A stretch of DNA of 56,964 nt from positions 1-56,964 of the forward strand of contig CANGNA010000022.1 of the NCBI GenBank assembly GCA_947455215.1, in the 5' to 3' direction. Both the position numbers and the translations under genes were made by a program. The stretch comes from Chitinophagaceae bacterium (GTDB taxonomy: Bacteria; Bacteroidota; Bacteroidia; Chitinophagales; Chitinophagaceae). The notes beneath the pieces were generated by a model that had not been told where the DNA came from, did no database searches, and worked only from the letters and a program-made list of their open reading frames with translations. Positions 32,072-42,735 of this stretch are shown piece by piece; positions within the stretch are counted from its first letter, which is position 1; every line of letters starts with the position of its first letter.

Positions 32072-33205
32072 TTAAAACCCGAACCCTAAACCGAACTCAG
32101 CCAGCTCGGCTATTGTTTTATGGGTCTTCAGGAAGCCAGTAAGGTACAATTCTTTTATCGGGCCTTTTTCTTTTTGTACTATGTAGTAGTGGCCGCCTAT
32201 CTTTTCGTAATATTTATCCATCCTCATTTCAGAGCCCACTATGTAGTAGCCTACCTGCAGGATGATACCTACGCGGCCAAACAGGAATTCGTTACCTGCC
32301 AGTAGAGCTGCCTTATAAGAGTGTTCAGCCTCATGGCCGGGGTTTATCTCGTGTGTGCGCTGGTAGGTGTAGATGCTTTCGTAGTAAGAATAATCTACCC
32401 CGAAGTAAGCCTTGTTCTTCTCGTGCCAGCGTTTGCTGGTATACAAGGTCGCCAGGTACACCGGGAAGGTTGGCCCCCGTGGTGCTTCTATCTGGTTAAA
32501 GGCGATACCCAGGCGGGTTTGTACCAGCCAGCGGTCGCGGAGTGGTGTCGATTTACACACCGTATGCTTAGGCTTAGAACTTACCGGGAAATACCGCACC
32601 CCTATGTGTGCACCATACAGGTTAATACCCAGGTTGGGTTGGTGGTACGATGCATCGGAGATGTGGCTGAAGTTCATGCCGGCCTGTATGTCCCAATGCT
32701 CGTTGGCTATATAGCGCAGATCGGTCATAAAACTGGCGTAGTCGTTAATATGGCTGCCTATAGCATTGTTCAGCGTGTCCGATATAGGGTTGCGGCCATA
32801 TTTTTTTGTCACATACCCCATACCATCGCCAATGCGTATGGTCCATTCAAAATGTTTCGAGGTAATGATGGGGATGACCAGGTTGGGGTAGATGCTGAAA
32901 CAGCGTCCATACACAGAGTCTATGCCATAGTTAGTATACGCAACCGCCAGGCCTATGGTGGGGTATTTACGGCATACTTCCCATGGTTTGCGGCCACTAC
33001 ACTTATACACCATATTCACATCAAACCCGGTAGAGCGATCGGGCAACGGCAGGTGGAACTTTGGAGAATGTTTAATAACACGCCCTGCAAACATGTTCAC
33101 CTCGAAGCCATAGCCCGTCAGCGCATCGTTGGCTTGTGCATGGCCATGCATGGGTATGTAACACACCATAAGCACCAGGCAAAGACGAAGAATAAAAATG
33201 CGCAT
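32072..33205 (-). CDS. PagL-like lipid A deacylase family outer-membrane protein
   Basis: A 377-residue exported protein. A signal peptide ('FILRLCLVLMVCYIPMHGHAQ') precedes a predicted outer-membrane barrel. The segment 'FSHISDASYHQPNLGINLYG' resembles the PagL catalytic region, where a His-x-Ser pair (here H181 and S183) and a downstream acidic residue act in removing the 3-position acyl chain of lipid A. It is twice as long as PagL, so a second strand-rich half is unexplained. The acidic member of the triad is not certain. First gene in a minus-strand group with the O-methyltransferase and mltG. Confidence 0.78.
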   Translation of the reverse strand: MRIFILRLCLVLMVCYIPMHGHAQANDALTGYGFEVNMFAGRVIKHSPKFHLPLPDRSTGFDVNMVYKCSGRKPWEVCRKYPTIGLAVAYTNYGIDSVYGRCFSIYPNLVIPIITSKHFEWTIRIGDGMGYVTKKYGRNPISDTLNNAIGSHINDYASFMTDLRYIANEHWDIQAGMNFSHISDASYHQPNLGINLYGAHIGVRYFPVSSKPKHTVCKSTPLRDRWLVQTRLGIAFNQIEAPRGPTFPVYLATLYTSKRWHEKNKAYFGVDYSYYESIYTYQRTHEINPGHEAEHSYKAALLAGNEFLFGRVGIILQVGYYIVGSEMRMDKYYEKIGGHYYIVQKEKGPIKELYLTGFLKTHKTIAELAEFGLGFGF

Positions 33206-33284
33206 ATGGCAAATGTAATCCGTAGGGTTTACCTGTCCAAAATAGTGGCAATGGTTGTGATAAATTCGTAATTTTCAATACCCA

Positions 33285-35274
<1,990 letters not shown>

Positions 35275-35282
35275 ATTTATTG

Positions 35283-35331
35283 ATCGCTGTGCTGTCATCC
35301 TGAGCTTGCCGAAGGACAACAGCACAGCGAT
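35283..35331 (+). terminator. Enolase terminator carrying a copy of the intergenic repeat
   Basis: Perfect 13-bp outer stem (35283-35295 with 35319-35331) followed by TATTATTCTTTT. The loop holds 35294-35317, a second copy of the repeat at 28895-28925 (core CCTGAGCTTGCCGAAGG). Confidence 0.75.
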
Positions 35332-35346
35332 ATTATTCTTTTGGTC

Positions 35347-35655
35347 ATGAAAAGTGTATTAGGTAAAAAACTGCTCAAGGTAGTTACCAATAAGTACTTC
35401 ATCACATCGCTGGTGTTTGTGGTGTGGTGCATGTATTTCGACCAGAACGACTGGCTCTCCATCCGCCAGAAACAAAAGGAACTGGACAATATAAAGGGCA
35501 ACATAGCCTACCTGAACGGAGAGATCGCCAAAATGGCATCCGAACGTGATGGCCTGCTGACCGATAAGAACAAACTGGAGCAATATGCCCGCGAGAACTA
35601 CCGCATGAAGCACGATAATGAGGACGTGTATGTGATAGATACGACCGGGAAGTAG
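35347..35655 (+). CDS. Septum formation initiator (FtsB/DivIC family)
   Basis: A 102-residue bitopic membrane protein of the divisome. One membrane helix near residues 17-33 ('YFITSLVFVVWCMYF'), followed by a periplasmic coiled coil ('SIRQKQKELDNIKGNIAYL') and the conserved 'KNKLEQYARENYRMK' that ends most FtsB/DivIC proteins, then 'EDVYVID'. ATG at 35347 is used; a TTG two codons upstream is possible. Located directly after enolase, the same order as eno-ftsB in many bacteria. FtsB versus DivIC naming cannot be settled from sequence. Confidence 0.88.
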   Translation: MKSVLGKKLLKVVTNKYFITSLVFVVWCMYFDQNDWLSIRQKQKELDNIKGNIAYLNGEIAKMASERDGLLTDKNKLEQYARENYRMKHDNEDVYVIDTTGK

Positions 35656-35674
35656 ATATTACCTAGATTCAGAG

Positions 35675-35712
35675 GATCCGCTATGCTGTTGCATAGCGGA
35701 TCTTTTGTTTTT
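35675..35712 (+). terminator. Intrinsic terminator after ftsB/divIC
   Basis: Perfect 12-bp stem (35675-35686 with 35691-35702), TGTT loop, followed by TTTTGTTTTT. Confidence 0.92.
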
Positions 35713-35765
35713 ATAAGGTTTGATTTAACGTATTCTGCGCTAAAAATTACCGAAATTTGTAAGGC

Positions 35766-37796
35766 ATGAAGTTCAACTTACAATCCCCTTACCAACCCGC
35801 CGGCGACCAGCCGGAAGCTATCAGGCAACTGGTAGAGGGTGTTAATGATGGTGAGAAATTCCAGACATTGCTGGGTGTTACAGGCTCGGGTAAGACCTTT
35901 ACCATGGCCAATGTGATACAGAACACCGGCAGGCCCACGCTGGTGCTCACGCACAACAAAACACTGGTGGCGCAGCTATATGGCGAGTTCCGCCAGTTCT
36001 TCCCCGATAATGCTGTGGAGTACTTTGTATCGTACTACGATTACTATCAGCCCGAGGCATACATACCTACATCGGGTACTTATATAGAAAAAGACCTTTC
36101 GATAAACGAGGAGTTGGAGAAACTGAGGCTCAGGGCCACATCCAGCTTGTTGAGCGGTCGTAGGGATATTATTGTGGTGGCATCGGTATCATGCATCTAC
36201 GGTATCGGTAACCCGGCCGAATATGCCAACAGCATCATCCGCTTTAAAAAAGGCGATAGCATTGGCCGGAACAACTTCCTGCACATGCTGGTCAATTCGC
36301 TGTACAACCGTAGCCAGGGCGAGTTTGCGCGGGGTACATTCCGCGTAAATGGCGATACTGTAGACATCAACCTGCCGTACATGGACTATGGTTACCGCAT
36401 CACCTTTTTTGGCGATGAGGTAGAAGATATTGAGACCTTTGAGCCTGATACCGGCAAGCGTATCTTGGTTATGGAGAATGCCGCCATCTTCCCGGCCAAC
36501 CTGTATATTGCCCCTAAAGACCAGATGCGTAATATCGTCTTCGAGATACAGGACGAGATGAATGCGCAGATAGACTACTTTAAGGCCAATGGCAAGCATA
36601 TAGAAGCGCAACGCATCAAAGAGCGCGTAACGTATGACCTGGAGATGATGCAGGAGCTGGGTTACTGTAGCGGCATCGAGAACTATTCCCGCTTCCTCGA
36701 CCGGCGCAGGCCGGGTACAAGGCCGTTCTGCCTGATAGATTATTTCCCGCCCGACTTTTTGCTGGTGATAGATGAGAGTCACGTGACCATACCACAGATA
36801 AGCGGCATGTACGGCGGCGATCGTAGCCGTAAGATAACGCTGGTTGATTATGGATTCCGCCTGCCATCGGCATTGGATAACCGCCCACTGAATTTTTATG
36901 AGTTCGAATCGCTGCTCAACCAGGTAGTGTTTGTAAGCGCCACGCCGGGTAAGTATGAACTGGAACAATGCGGTGGGGTAGTTGCGGAGCAGGTAGTACG
37001 TCCTACAGGCCTGCTCGATCCGCCGATAGAGATAAGGCCGAGTATCAACCAGGTGGACGATCTGCTGGATGAGATAGAAAGACGTGTGAGCAGCGGAGAC
37101 CGAGTATTGGTGACCACCCTCACCAAGCGTATGGCCGAAGAGCTGGATAAATACCTGAAGCGCATCAACATCAAATCGAAGTACATACACAGCGAGGTAG
37201 ATACTTTGGAGCGCGTGGAGATACTACGTGATCTGCGCCTTGGTGTCATTAATGTACTGGTAGGTGTCAACCTGCTGCGTGAGGGTCTTGATCTGCCGGA
37301 AGTGTCGCTGATGGCTATACTGGACGCAGATAAGGAGGGCTTTTTACGTGATGAACGGTCGCTGACCCAGATGGCCGGCCGTGCAGCCAGAAACGTGAAT
37401 GGCCTGGTCATCTTCTATGCAGACAAGATAACAGAAAGTATGCAGCGGACCATAGATGAGACCAGCCGCCGTCGCGATAAGCAGATAGCACATAACCTGG
37501 CCAATGGCATAACCCCGCAAACTGTCCGTAAATCTATAGAGCAGATCATGGGGCAGACATCGGTACTGGAGATAAAGGGCTACGACGAGAACAGCAAATA
37601 TGCTATACACGAAGAGCAACTGCGCATGGCTGCTGAGCCTGAAGCAGAATATAAAACAGCAGCACAGCTGGATAAAGAAATAGCCAAAACCAAAAAGGAA
37701 ATGGAGAAAGCTGCCAAAGAGCTGGACTTTATGGAAGCGGCCCGTCTCCGCGACATCATGCTAAAACTGCAGAAAGACAAAGAAGCGATGAAATAG
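35766..37796 (+). CDS. uvrB: Excinuclease ABC subunit B (UvrB)
   Basis: A 676-residue DNA-damage recognition helicase of nucleotide excision repair. Walker A is 'GVTGSGKT' at residues 37-44; the DNA-wedging beta-hairpin motif 'YYDYYQPEAYIP' lies near 93-104; the Walker B box is 'VIDESHVT'; helicase motif VI 'QMAGRAARNVNG' is present. The C-terminal UVR domain that contacts UvrC is seen as 'KELDFMEAARLRDIM' near the end, after a Lys/Glu-rich linker. Normal length. Single-gene transcription unit bounded by terminators on both sides. Confidence 0.97.
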   Translation: MKFNLQSPYQPAGDQPEAIRQLVEGVNDGEKFQTLLGVTGSGKTFTMANVIQNTGRPTLVLTHNKTLVAQLYGEFRQFFPDNAVEYFVSYYDYYQPEAYIPTSGTYIEKDLSINEELEKLRLRATSSLLSGRRDIIVVASVSCIYGIGNPAEYANSIIRFKKGDSIGRNNFLHMLVNSLYNRSQGEFARGTFRVNGDTVDINLPYMDYGYRITFFGDEVEDIETFEPDTGKRILVMENAAIFPANLYIAPKDQMRNIVFEIQDEMNAQIDYFKANGKHIEAQRIKERVTYDLEMMQELGYCSGIENYSRFLDRRRPGTRPFCLIDYFPPDFLLVIDESHVTIPQISGMYGGDRSRKITLVDYGFRLPSALDNRPLNFYEFESLLNQVVFVSATPGKYELEQCGGVVAEQVVRPTGLLDPPIEIRPSINQVDDLLDEIERRVSSGDRVLVTTLTKRMAEELDKYLKRINIKSKYIHSEVDTLERVEILRDLRLGVINVLVGVNLLREGLDLPEVSLMAILDADKEGFLRDERSLTQMAGRAARNVNGLVIFYADKITESMQRTIDETSRRRDKQIAHNLANGITPQTVRKSIEQIMGQTSVLEIKGYDENSKYAIHEEQLRMAAEPEAEYKTAAQLDKEIAKTKKEMEKAAKELDFMEAARLRDIMLKLQKDKEAMK

Positions 37797-37845
37797 GTGA
37801 GGCAGTTAAAAGGTTAATTGGTTAAAGAGGTAAAACGGGTGGGTT

Positions 37846-37888
37846 AAAAAGAATAAGGCGAGCTTCAACAGCCCGCCTTATTCTTTTT
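37846..37888. terminator. Bidirectional terminator between uvrB and the T9SS adhesin
   Basis: Fifteen-bp stem (37846-37860 with 37874-37888) whose outer five pairs are A-T, so either strand ends in a T-run after a GC core. It serves the convergent uvrB and minus-strand PKD-protein genes. Confidence 0.88.
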
Positions 37889-37904
37889 TAGCTAATTATT
37901 TGCG

Positions 37905-40900
37905 CTAGCGTAGCAGCGTTACGTTGCCTTTTTTGCTCAGTTTCTGTCCGTCTTTGAACACAGCATCTATCTGGTAAATGAACACGCCCTGCGGCTGCAT
38001 TTCGCCGTTGAATCTGCCATCCCATCCCTGGCCGTCAGTGCTGGTTGTAGAGTATACGTTCTGTCCCCAACGGTTGTAGATGTCCATCTTAAAGGCGATG
38101 AGACCGCTGCTCAGGATACTGCGTGGGAAGAAGTAATCATTAACACCGTCACCATTTGGTGTAAAGATATTCGGGAAGCTTACATAACAATCGTTGGCCA
38201 CCCATACCGTATCTGTATTGATACAGCCATTGATAGTAACTGTAGCTGAATAATAACCAGGCTTGTCTACCACTATGTTTGGTGTGGTTTCCCCTGTGCT
38301 CCACATCCACGATGCGAGCGGATTACCGGCATTCATCAGGTCGTACAACTCTATTGCATCACTGCCCGGGCATATCGATGTATCCGGACCGAGGTACAGG
38401 GTAGGGTTGTCATACACCTTTATATTGCGTGTAGTTACCACTGTAGCACATGCCCTGTAGGTTACTGTCATTGTAATCGGCAGCCAGCCGGTAGCATCAA
38501 AAGAATGCTGTACCGGGTTGGCGTTGTTGTAGCCCGTGCCATCGCCAAAAGACCAGCTAACGCCTGTCAGGCCAATGTCGGTATAAGTGCCGGTGAAGGT
38601 AACCAGGCCACCACGGCAGATAACCGTATCACTCGCCCTCATGCTTACCACAGATGTTGAATCCACCTGTACCACCTTCGTCATGGTATCTTTACAAGGT
38701 ATGTTGTCGGTAGAGATCAGCGTTACCACATAGGTGCCGGTATTTATGTAGGTATGCGACGGGTCTTTATCGGTAGCAATGCCGCCATCACCAAACGACC
38801 AGTTCCAGCTAAGGCCGGTACCGCTCGACGTATCGCGGAAGTCTACTGCAGCGCCCTGGCAGATATAAGAACCGGCATTTGATACGAAGTCGGCATGAAC
38901 CGGTGCCTGGAGATTTACTGTATTAATAGCACTATCAATACAGTGACCATTGCTGAAGAACATCTTGATCGTATACGTCATTGCCGTAGCATGATGGTAT
39001 ACGTGCATCGGATTTTTAGATGTGTCTGTGCCACCATCACCAAAATACCAGCGATAGGTAAGCGGTACAGTACTTGTGGACGGGATAGACGTGTTGTTAA
39101 AGAAAAGTGTGTCACCATCACATCCCATGTGCACGTCGTAAGTAAATCCGGCCTGCAAACGCACATCTTGCAAAATTGCAGGGCCCAGGATGTTAGATGT
39201 ACATCCGGTAGCATTCGGGCAGGCTCCGGTTGTGTTCACAACAATGTTGGTGTATACTGCGGAGTCAAGATTGTTGAGGATAATGGTGCTGTCTGCGCCT
39301 ACAAATATGTAGTAAGGGGGTTGCAGTACACCATTACGGGTAAAGCGCACTGTATCCAGCTGGCCGGGGTGAACACCCAGTATTTTTATAGATCCGTCAT
39401 TCAATCCGCAAGCGGTAGGATTCGTTATTTCTAACCTGCCAATAGTGAATGGCGGTGCAATAAGCGTGATAGGCCCTAATGGCGGCGACGTACACAAGCC
39501 ATACTTCACATAAATATTAGTATACGTGCCTGCACAAAGATTGGGTATCAGGTACGTACCTGCTGAAGAAGTGAAGATAGGTATGCCGACAGAAACCGGA
39601 ATGCCGTTGTATGTGTAAAACAGTGTATCAGCCTCCAGCGATTTCAAACCTTGCAGGGTGATCGAACCATCGTTCGCACCACAGAAAGTAGGATCTGTAT
39701 GGATGGCCGTTGGATTTACAAATACCGGGGGAGCGATATTCATCGTCACCTTAGAGTTACAGAATGGGGACACAGCATTGTAGATAATAAGCGTATCAAA
39801 GCCAGTATTGAATGTGTCCAGGTAAGCTGTTGTTACCCCTACACTACTATCGAAGCTGGTTCCGGTCGCAGAATTTACATAACGTACCACCCATGGCATA
39901 CCGGCGCCACTAGGCGATATGGATACTATTGAAGGGTGCGAACAGGTGTTAGTATCCACTATTGTGTACGACACACTTGGCACAGGGTATATGGATATAG
40001 TGAATGCTTTGGTCTGCTGGCCATTGATCGGGCAGGCATTATCCCTGAAATTCAGATAGAATGTATAAGAACCGGGCGTTACACCTGTGGAGGTCCATGA
40101 TAAAGTAATGCTCGGGTTGGGAGTGCCGTTGTTCACCACATTTACCGTACACCCGGGAGGTACACCGGTGTTGGTCACTGTAATATTGAGCAGCGGGTTG
40201 GTTGATGATGCGCCCATGCTAATGTCAAAAGGCCCGTTGTTAGCACATATATGGAAGTGTGTACTATCGTCTACCGTACCGTTTGTTGCTCCGCCAGCCA
40301 ATATATAGCCGTCCGGGGCCGGCGTGGTGCAGGTTAGTACCGTAAACGACATCTCTCGTTGCATGGTGCCCATCAGCACGCCATTACGCCACTCGCTTAT
40401 GGTGTATACTACAACCGATCGTTGAAGGATATCCGGAACAAAGCTGATCTGGCCTGTGACAGCATCGAAACCAAAAGTGCCAGGTACTGTGTGCAGGGGA
40501 TTGCCGCCTGAATATGGATAGGTGGTCACGTAATTACAAGCCGATATGTTAGATGTATTACACGTAGTGCCACCGGTATAGTTGCTGGCAGGGGTCAATG
40601 CAAAAGACAGGCTGTCGCCATCGGCGTCTACCGCACCCGGGTTATAGTTATCATCGCCGTTCAGGCAGAAGAATGGAACCGGTAAGATGGTCAGTATCGG
40701 GTTAGAATTATATGTGGTAGCGTTGTTCAACGTAGCCACCAGGCACATAGTGGTTGCCGGTGTTACCGGCAGGTTGGTAAGTGCTGCCGCGCGGCCGGCA
40801 GAACCACTTCCGCCAAGATTACCGGTAAATACAAACTTCCAGTTAGCCGATGCATAGGGTAGGGTATACGTCTTAGTATAAACAAATTTTTTGATGCCCG

Positions 40901-41243
40901 GTGTAGGGGAAGACGTGCTGTGACACTGAGTATTGAGTGAGTCTGCCGGACATACTGGCGTGATCTCTGTGCCTGCGGATGGTGCCTGTATATTAAGGCT
41001 CAGCGACGTTACTGATGAAGTGCCATCGAACACGCATACCTGCGGCGATGCCGTAGGCAGCAAGGCAAAAGAGCCTGCGCTGGCAGGTCCGCAGTCGCCA
41101 TATATGATCACAGTTACCTTATACTGGTTGCCTGTTATCCAGGTGTAGTAAAGGTCAGCACCCACAACGTGTGTTGCCTTTGCCGCAATACTGCACAGTA
41201 CCATGCAGCTTAAAAACAGAAAATAAGGTAATAGTCTCTTCAT
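37905..41243 (-). CDS. Large secreted PKD-repeat protein with T9SS type B (gliding-associated) C-terminal domain
   Basis: A 1112-residue cell-surface or secreted protein. The ATG at 41241-41243 begins the signal peptide ('LLPYFLFLSCMVLCSIAAKA'). An N-terminal segment common in large Bacteroidota surface proteins starts 'ATHVVGADLYYTW'. The middle carries Ig-like repeats with 'CGLNDGSI/CGANDGSI' modules, then at least three PKD domains ('YRWYFGDGGTDTSKNPMHVY', 'WNWSFGDGGIATDKDPSHTY', 'VSWSFGDGTGYNNANP'). The C-terminus is a type B sorting domain: 'FPNIFTPNGDGVNDYF', 'IYNRWGQNVYSTTS', 'PQGVFIYQIDAVFKDGQ' and 'KKGNVTLLR'. Probable role is adhesion or matrix; no catalytic domain seen. Confidence 0.93.
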   Translation of the reverse strand: MKRLLPYFLFLSCMVLCSIAAKATHVVGADLYYTWITGNQYKVTVIIYGDCGPASAGSFALLPTASPQVCVFDGTSSVTSLSLNIQAPSAGTEITPVCPADSLNTQCHSTSSPTPGIKKFVYTKTYTLPYASANWKFVFTGNLGGSGSAGRAAALTNLPVTPATTMCLVATLNNATTYNSNPILTILPVPFFCLNGDDNYNPGAVDADGDSLSFALTPASNYTGGTTCNTSNISACNYVTTYPYSGGNPLHTVPGTFGFDAVTGQISFVPDILQRSVVVYTISEWRNGVLMGTMQREMSFTVLTCTTPAPDGYILAGGATNGTVDDSTHFHICANNGPFDISMGASSTNPLLNITVTNTGVPPGCTVNVVNNGTPNPSITLSWTSTGVTPGSYTFYLNFRDNACPINGQQTKAFTISIYPVPSVSYTIVDTNTCSHPSIVSISPSGAGMPWVVRYVNSATGTSFDSSVGVTTAYLDTFNTGFDTLIIYNAVSPFCNSKVTMNIAPPVFVNPTAIHTDPTFCGANDGSITLQGLKSLEADTLFYTYNGIPVSVGIPIFTSSAGTYLIPNLCAGTYTNIYVKYGLCTSPPLGPITLIAPPFTIGRLEITNPTACGLNDGSIKILGVHPGQLDTVRFTRNGVLQPPYYIFVGADSTIILNNLDSAVYTNIVVNTTGACPNATGCTSNILGPAILQDVRLQAGFTYDVHMGCDGDTLFFNNTSIPSTSTVPLTYRWYFGDGGTDTSKNPMHVYHHATAMTYTIKMFFSNGHCIDSAINTVNLQAPVHADFVSNAGSYICQGAAVDFRDTSSGTGLSWNWSFGDGGIATDKDPSHTYINTGTYVVTLISTDNIPCKDTMTKVVQVDSTSVVSMRASDTVICRGGLVTFTGTYTDIGLTGVSWSFGDGTGYNNANPVQHSFDATGWLPITMTVTYRACATVVTTRNIKVYDNPTLYLGPDTSICPGSDAIELYDLMNAGNPLASWMWSTGETTPNIVVDKPGYYSATVTINGCINTDTVWVANDCYVSFPNIFTPNGDGVNDYFFPRSILSSGLIAFKMDIYNRWGQNVYSTTSTDGQGWDGRFNGEMQPQGVFIYQIDAVFKDGQKLSKKGNVTLLR

Positions 41244-41696
41244 GCTATTATGTATAAAACTATGATTTGCTTTGTATGCCCTTATAGAAACAGCCAAATG
41301 TCACAAAAGGGTTGGCCTGATGTTAAAATTAATTTGCTGCCGTCTTGTTGAGCGGTCATAAAATTAATTATTTTCTGTTTATATGCATACTATCCAGATT
41401 TTTTATTTCAAAATGTGGTAAAAATGGGAATTATGTGTTTATGGGGAAGATATAGATTGTTAATACTACTATTTGTTTTGTTATGTTAGTATGTTAACAA
41501 GTTGTTTTTTATGTCAATATTTTTTGGCTACCCATTTGTTTACTATAGTTTTGTAGGGCAGGTGTAAGGTTATATTTTCAAATACATATTGTGTGTGTTT
41601 TAAAATTGGTACGGATTTGTTAGTTTTGATACGTGCAATAGTGTGCGTCGTCGGATGTGCTATTGTATATTCATTAGCAACCCGTAAAATAAATTC
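41244..41696. other. AT-rich 453-base intergenic region with divergent regulation
   Basis: No gene. It separates the minus-strand adhesin from the plus-strand receiver/GT2 operon. It is conspicuously richer in A and T than its surroundings. Contents: a possible minus-strand -7 box TAGTTTTA at 41255-41262 for the adhesin, a hairpin at 41457-41500 (7+5 bp stem with a 2-base bulge) followed by a T-run at 41503-41508, and a plus-strand promoter candidate at 41598-41628. No long coding frame on either strand is convincing. Confidence 0.6.
41598..41628 (+). promoter_or_regulatory. Candidate promoter of the receiver-HEAT-GT2 operon
   Basis: TTTT at 41598-41601 and TAGTTTTG at 41621-41628 with 19-base spacing; one mismatch to the Bacteroidota consensus. 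Predicted leader to the ATG at 41697 is about 60 bases. Confidence 0.42.
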
Positions 41697-42101
41697 ATGG
41701 CAACCATACTGATAATTGAGGATGATGATATAATGCTTAAGGCCATCAGGAATATTCTTACCAAATCGGGGTACGAGGTTCTTACGGCAAAAGACGGGAA
41801 GGAGGCATTTGAGCTGCTGGATAATAAGGAGTATGATGTAGTGATCACAGACCTGATGATGCCATATGCCAATGGACTGGAAGTAGTGAGCAGATTGAGA
41901 AGTGATGCAACCAAGCGCCATGTGAGTATAATTGTTGTATCATCGGTAGGTAACGAGGAAACAATAACCGAGGCCTTCAGGCTGGGCGCCGATGACTACC
42001 TGAAAAAGCCGATAATGGCCGGTGAACTGCTGATACGGATCAAAAAGCTGCTGGATAACAGGGCTGCAAGTTCTGCTAAGCTGGTAACAAAAAAGAAATA
42101 A
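41697..42101 (+). CDS. Single-domain response regulator, first of a tandem pair
   Basis: A 134-residue CheY-like receiver with no output domain: acidic cluster 'IIEDDD' at 6-11, phospho-acceptor D52 in 'VVITDLMMPYANG', switch Ser in 'VVSSVGNEE', and Lys in 'DYLKKPI'. A short basic tail ends 'LVTKKK'. It is closely similar to the receiver of the next gene (96 of 121 aligned residues identical by hand count, including an unbroken block from 'SSVGNEETITEAF' through 'DDYLKKPI'). The nucleotide sequences differ at many third positions, so the duplication is old and both copies are under selection. First gene of the operon ending in the GT2 synthase. Confidence 0.92.
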   Translation: MATILIIEDDDIMLKAIRNILTKSGYEVLTAKDGKEAFELLDNKEYDVVITDLMMPYANGLEVVSRLRSDATKRHVSIIVVSSVGNEETITEAFRLGADDYLKKPIMAGELLIRIKKLLDNRAASSAKLVTKKK

Positions 42102-42153
42102 ACAAGAGAGGAGCAGTATGCTACCTTGATTATTAACTGTAATATATACTGCG

Positions 42154-42735
42154 TTGTTGTTTTTTAGGAAAAAGAAGGGTAAGAACGATGATACACCTGC
42201 GGTAGAAAATGCCCCGCAGTCTGTAACGCCGGATGCCGTAGCAGAAATACCAACAAAGGTTACCGAAACTACCGCGAAGGTGGTGCCTGCTTCGTCATCA
42301 TCGGCGTCGGGCTCTGCTTTGGCAAATATCCTGATCATTGAAGATGATAGTATTATGCTGCTGGCTATCCGCAGCATCCTTGCCAAGTCTGGATACAACC
42401 TTATTACAGCTAAGGACGGGAAAGAGGCATTTGAAAAGTTGGATACAGAGAATTATGATATAGTAGTTACCGATCTGATGATGCCTTATGCCAATGGGCT
42501 GGAGGTGGTGAGTAAGATACGCAATGATATCACCAAAAGGCATGTAAGCGTTATTGTCTGCTCCTCGGTAGGTAACGAAGAGACGATCACAGAGGCATTC
42601 AGGCTGGGTGCAGATGATTATCTGAAGAAACCCATAAAGGCGGAAGAATTGCTGGCGCGTATCAAAAAATTATTGGAACGACGGACGACCAACCCGCAAT
42701 TGGTAACCAAAAAAACAGCCCGGACAAATGTTTAG
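42154..42735 (+). CDS. Response regulator with basic N-terminus and flexible linker, second of a tandem pair
   Basis: A 193-residue protein: a very basic first 10 residues after hydrophobic 'LFF' ('FFRKKKGK'), a Pro/Ala/Thr/Ser-rich linker to about residue 55, then a receiver with acidic cluster 'IIEDDS', phospho-acceptor D107 in 'DIVVTDLMMPYANG', and 'DYLKKPI'. The N-terminal basic-aromatic tip could touch membrane lipids. The start is a TTG at 42154 (TTG at 42157 is also possible); no ATG is available in frame upstream of the receiver. It overlaps the HEAT-repeat gene by 8 bases, so translation is likely coupled. Confidence 0.87.
   Translation: MLFFRKKKGKNDDTPAVENAPQSVTPDAVAEIPTKVTETTAKVVPASSSSASGSALANILIIEDDSIMLLAIRSILAKSGYNLITAKDGKEAFEKLDTENYDIVVTDLMMPYANGLEVVSKIRNDITKRHVSVIVCSSVGNEETITEAFRLGADDYLKKPIKAEELLARIKKLLERRTTNPQLVTKKTARTNV

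Noticed and set aside
32321-33271. 316-codon plus-strand frame opposite the PagL-like gene
   Set aside because: No start context, Val/Tyr/His-rich shadow composition; the signal peptide and barrel on the minus strand are clear.
36189-37190. 333-codon minus-strand frame inside uvrB
   Set aside because: uvrB is complete and conserved on the other strand; this frame shows no motif.
39100-39700. Internal repeats in the PKD protein gene as a CRISPR-like array
   Set aside because: The repeats are degenerate protein-level Ig/PKD modules in frame, with no constant DNA repeat and spacer pattern.
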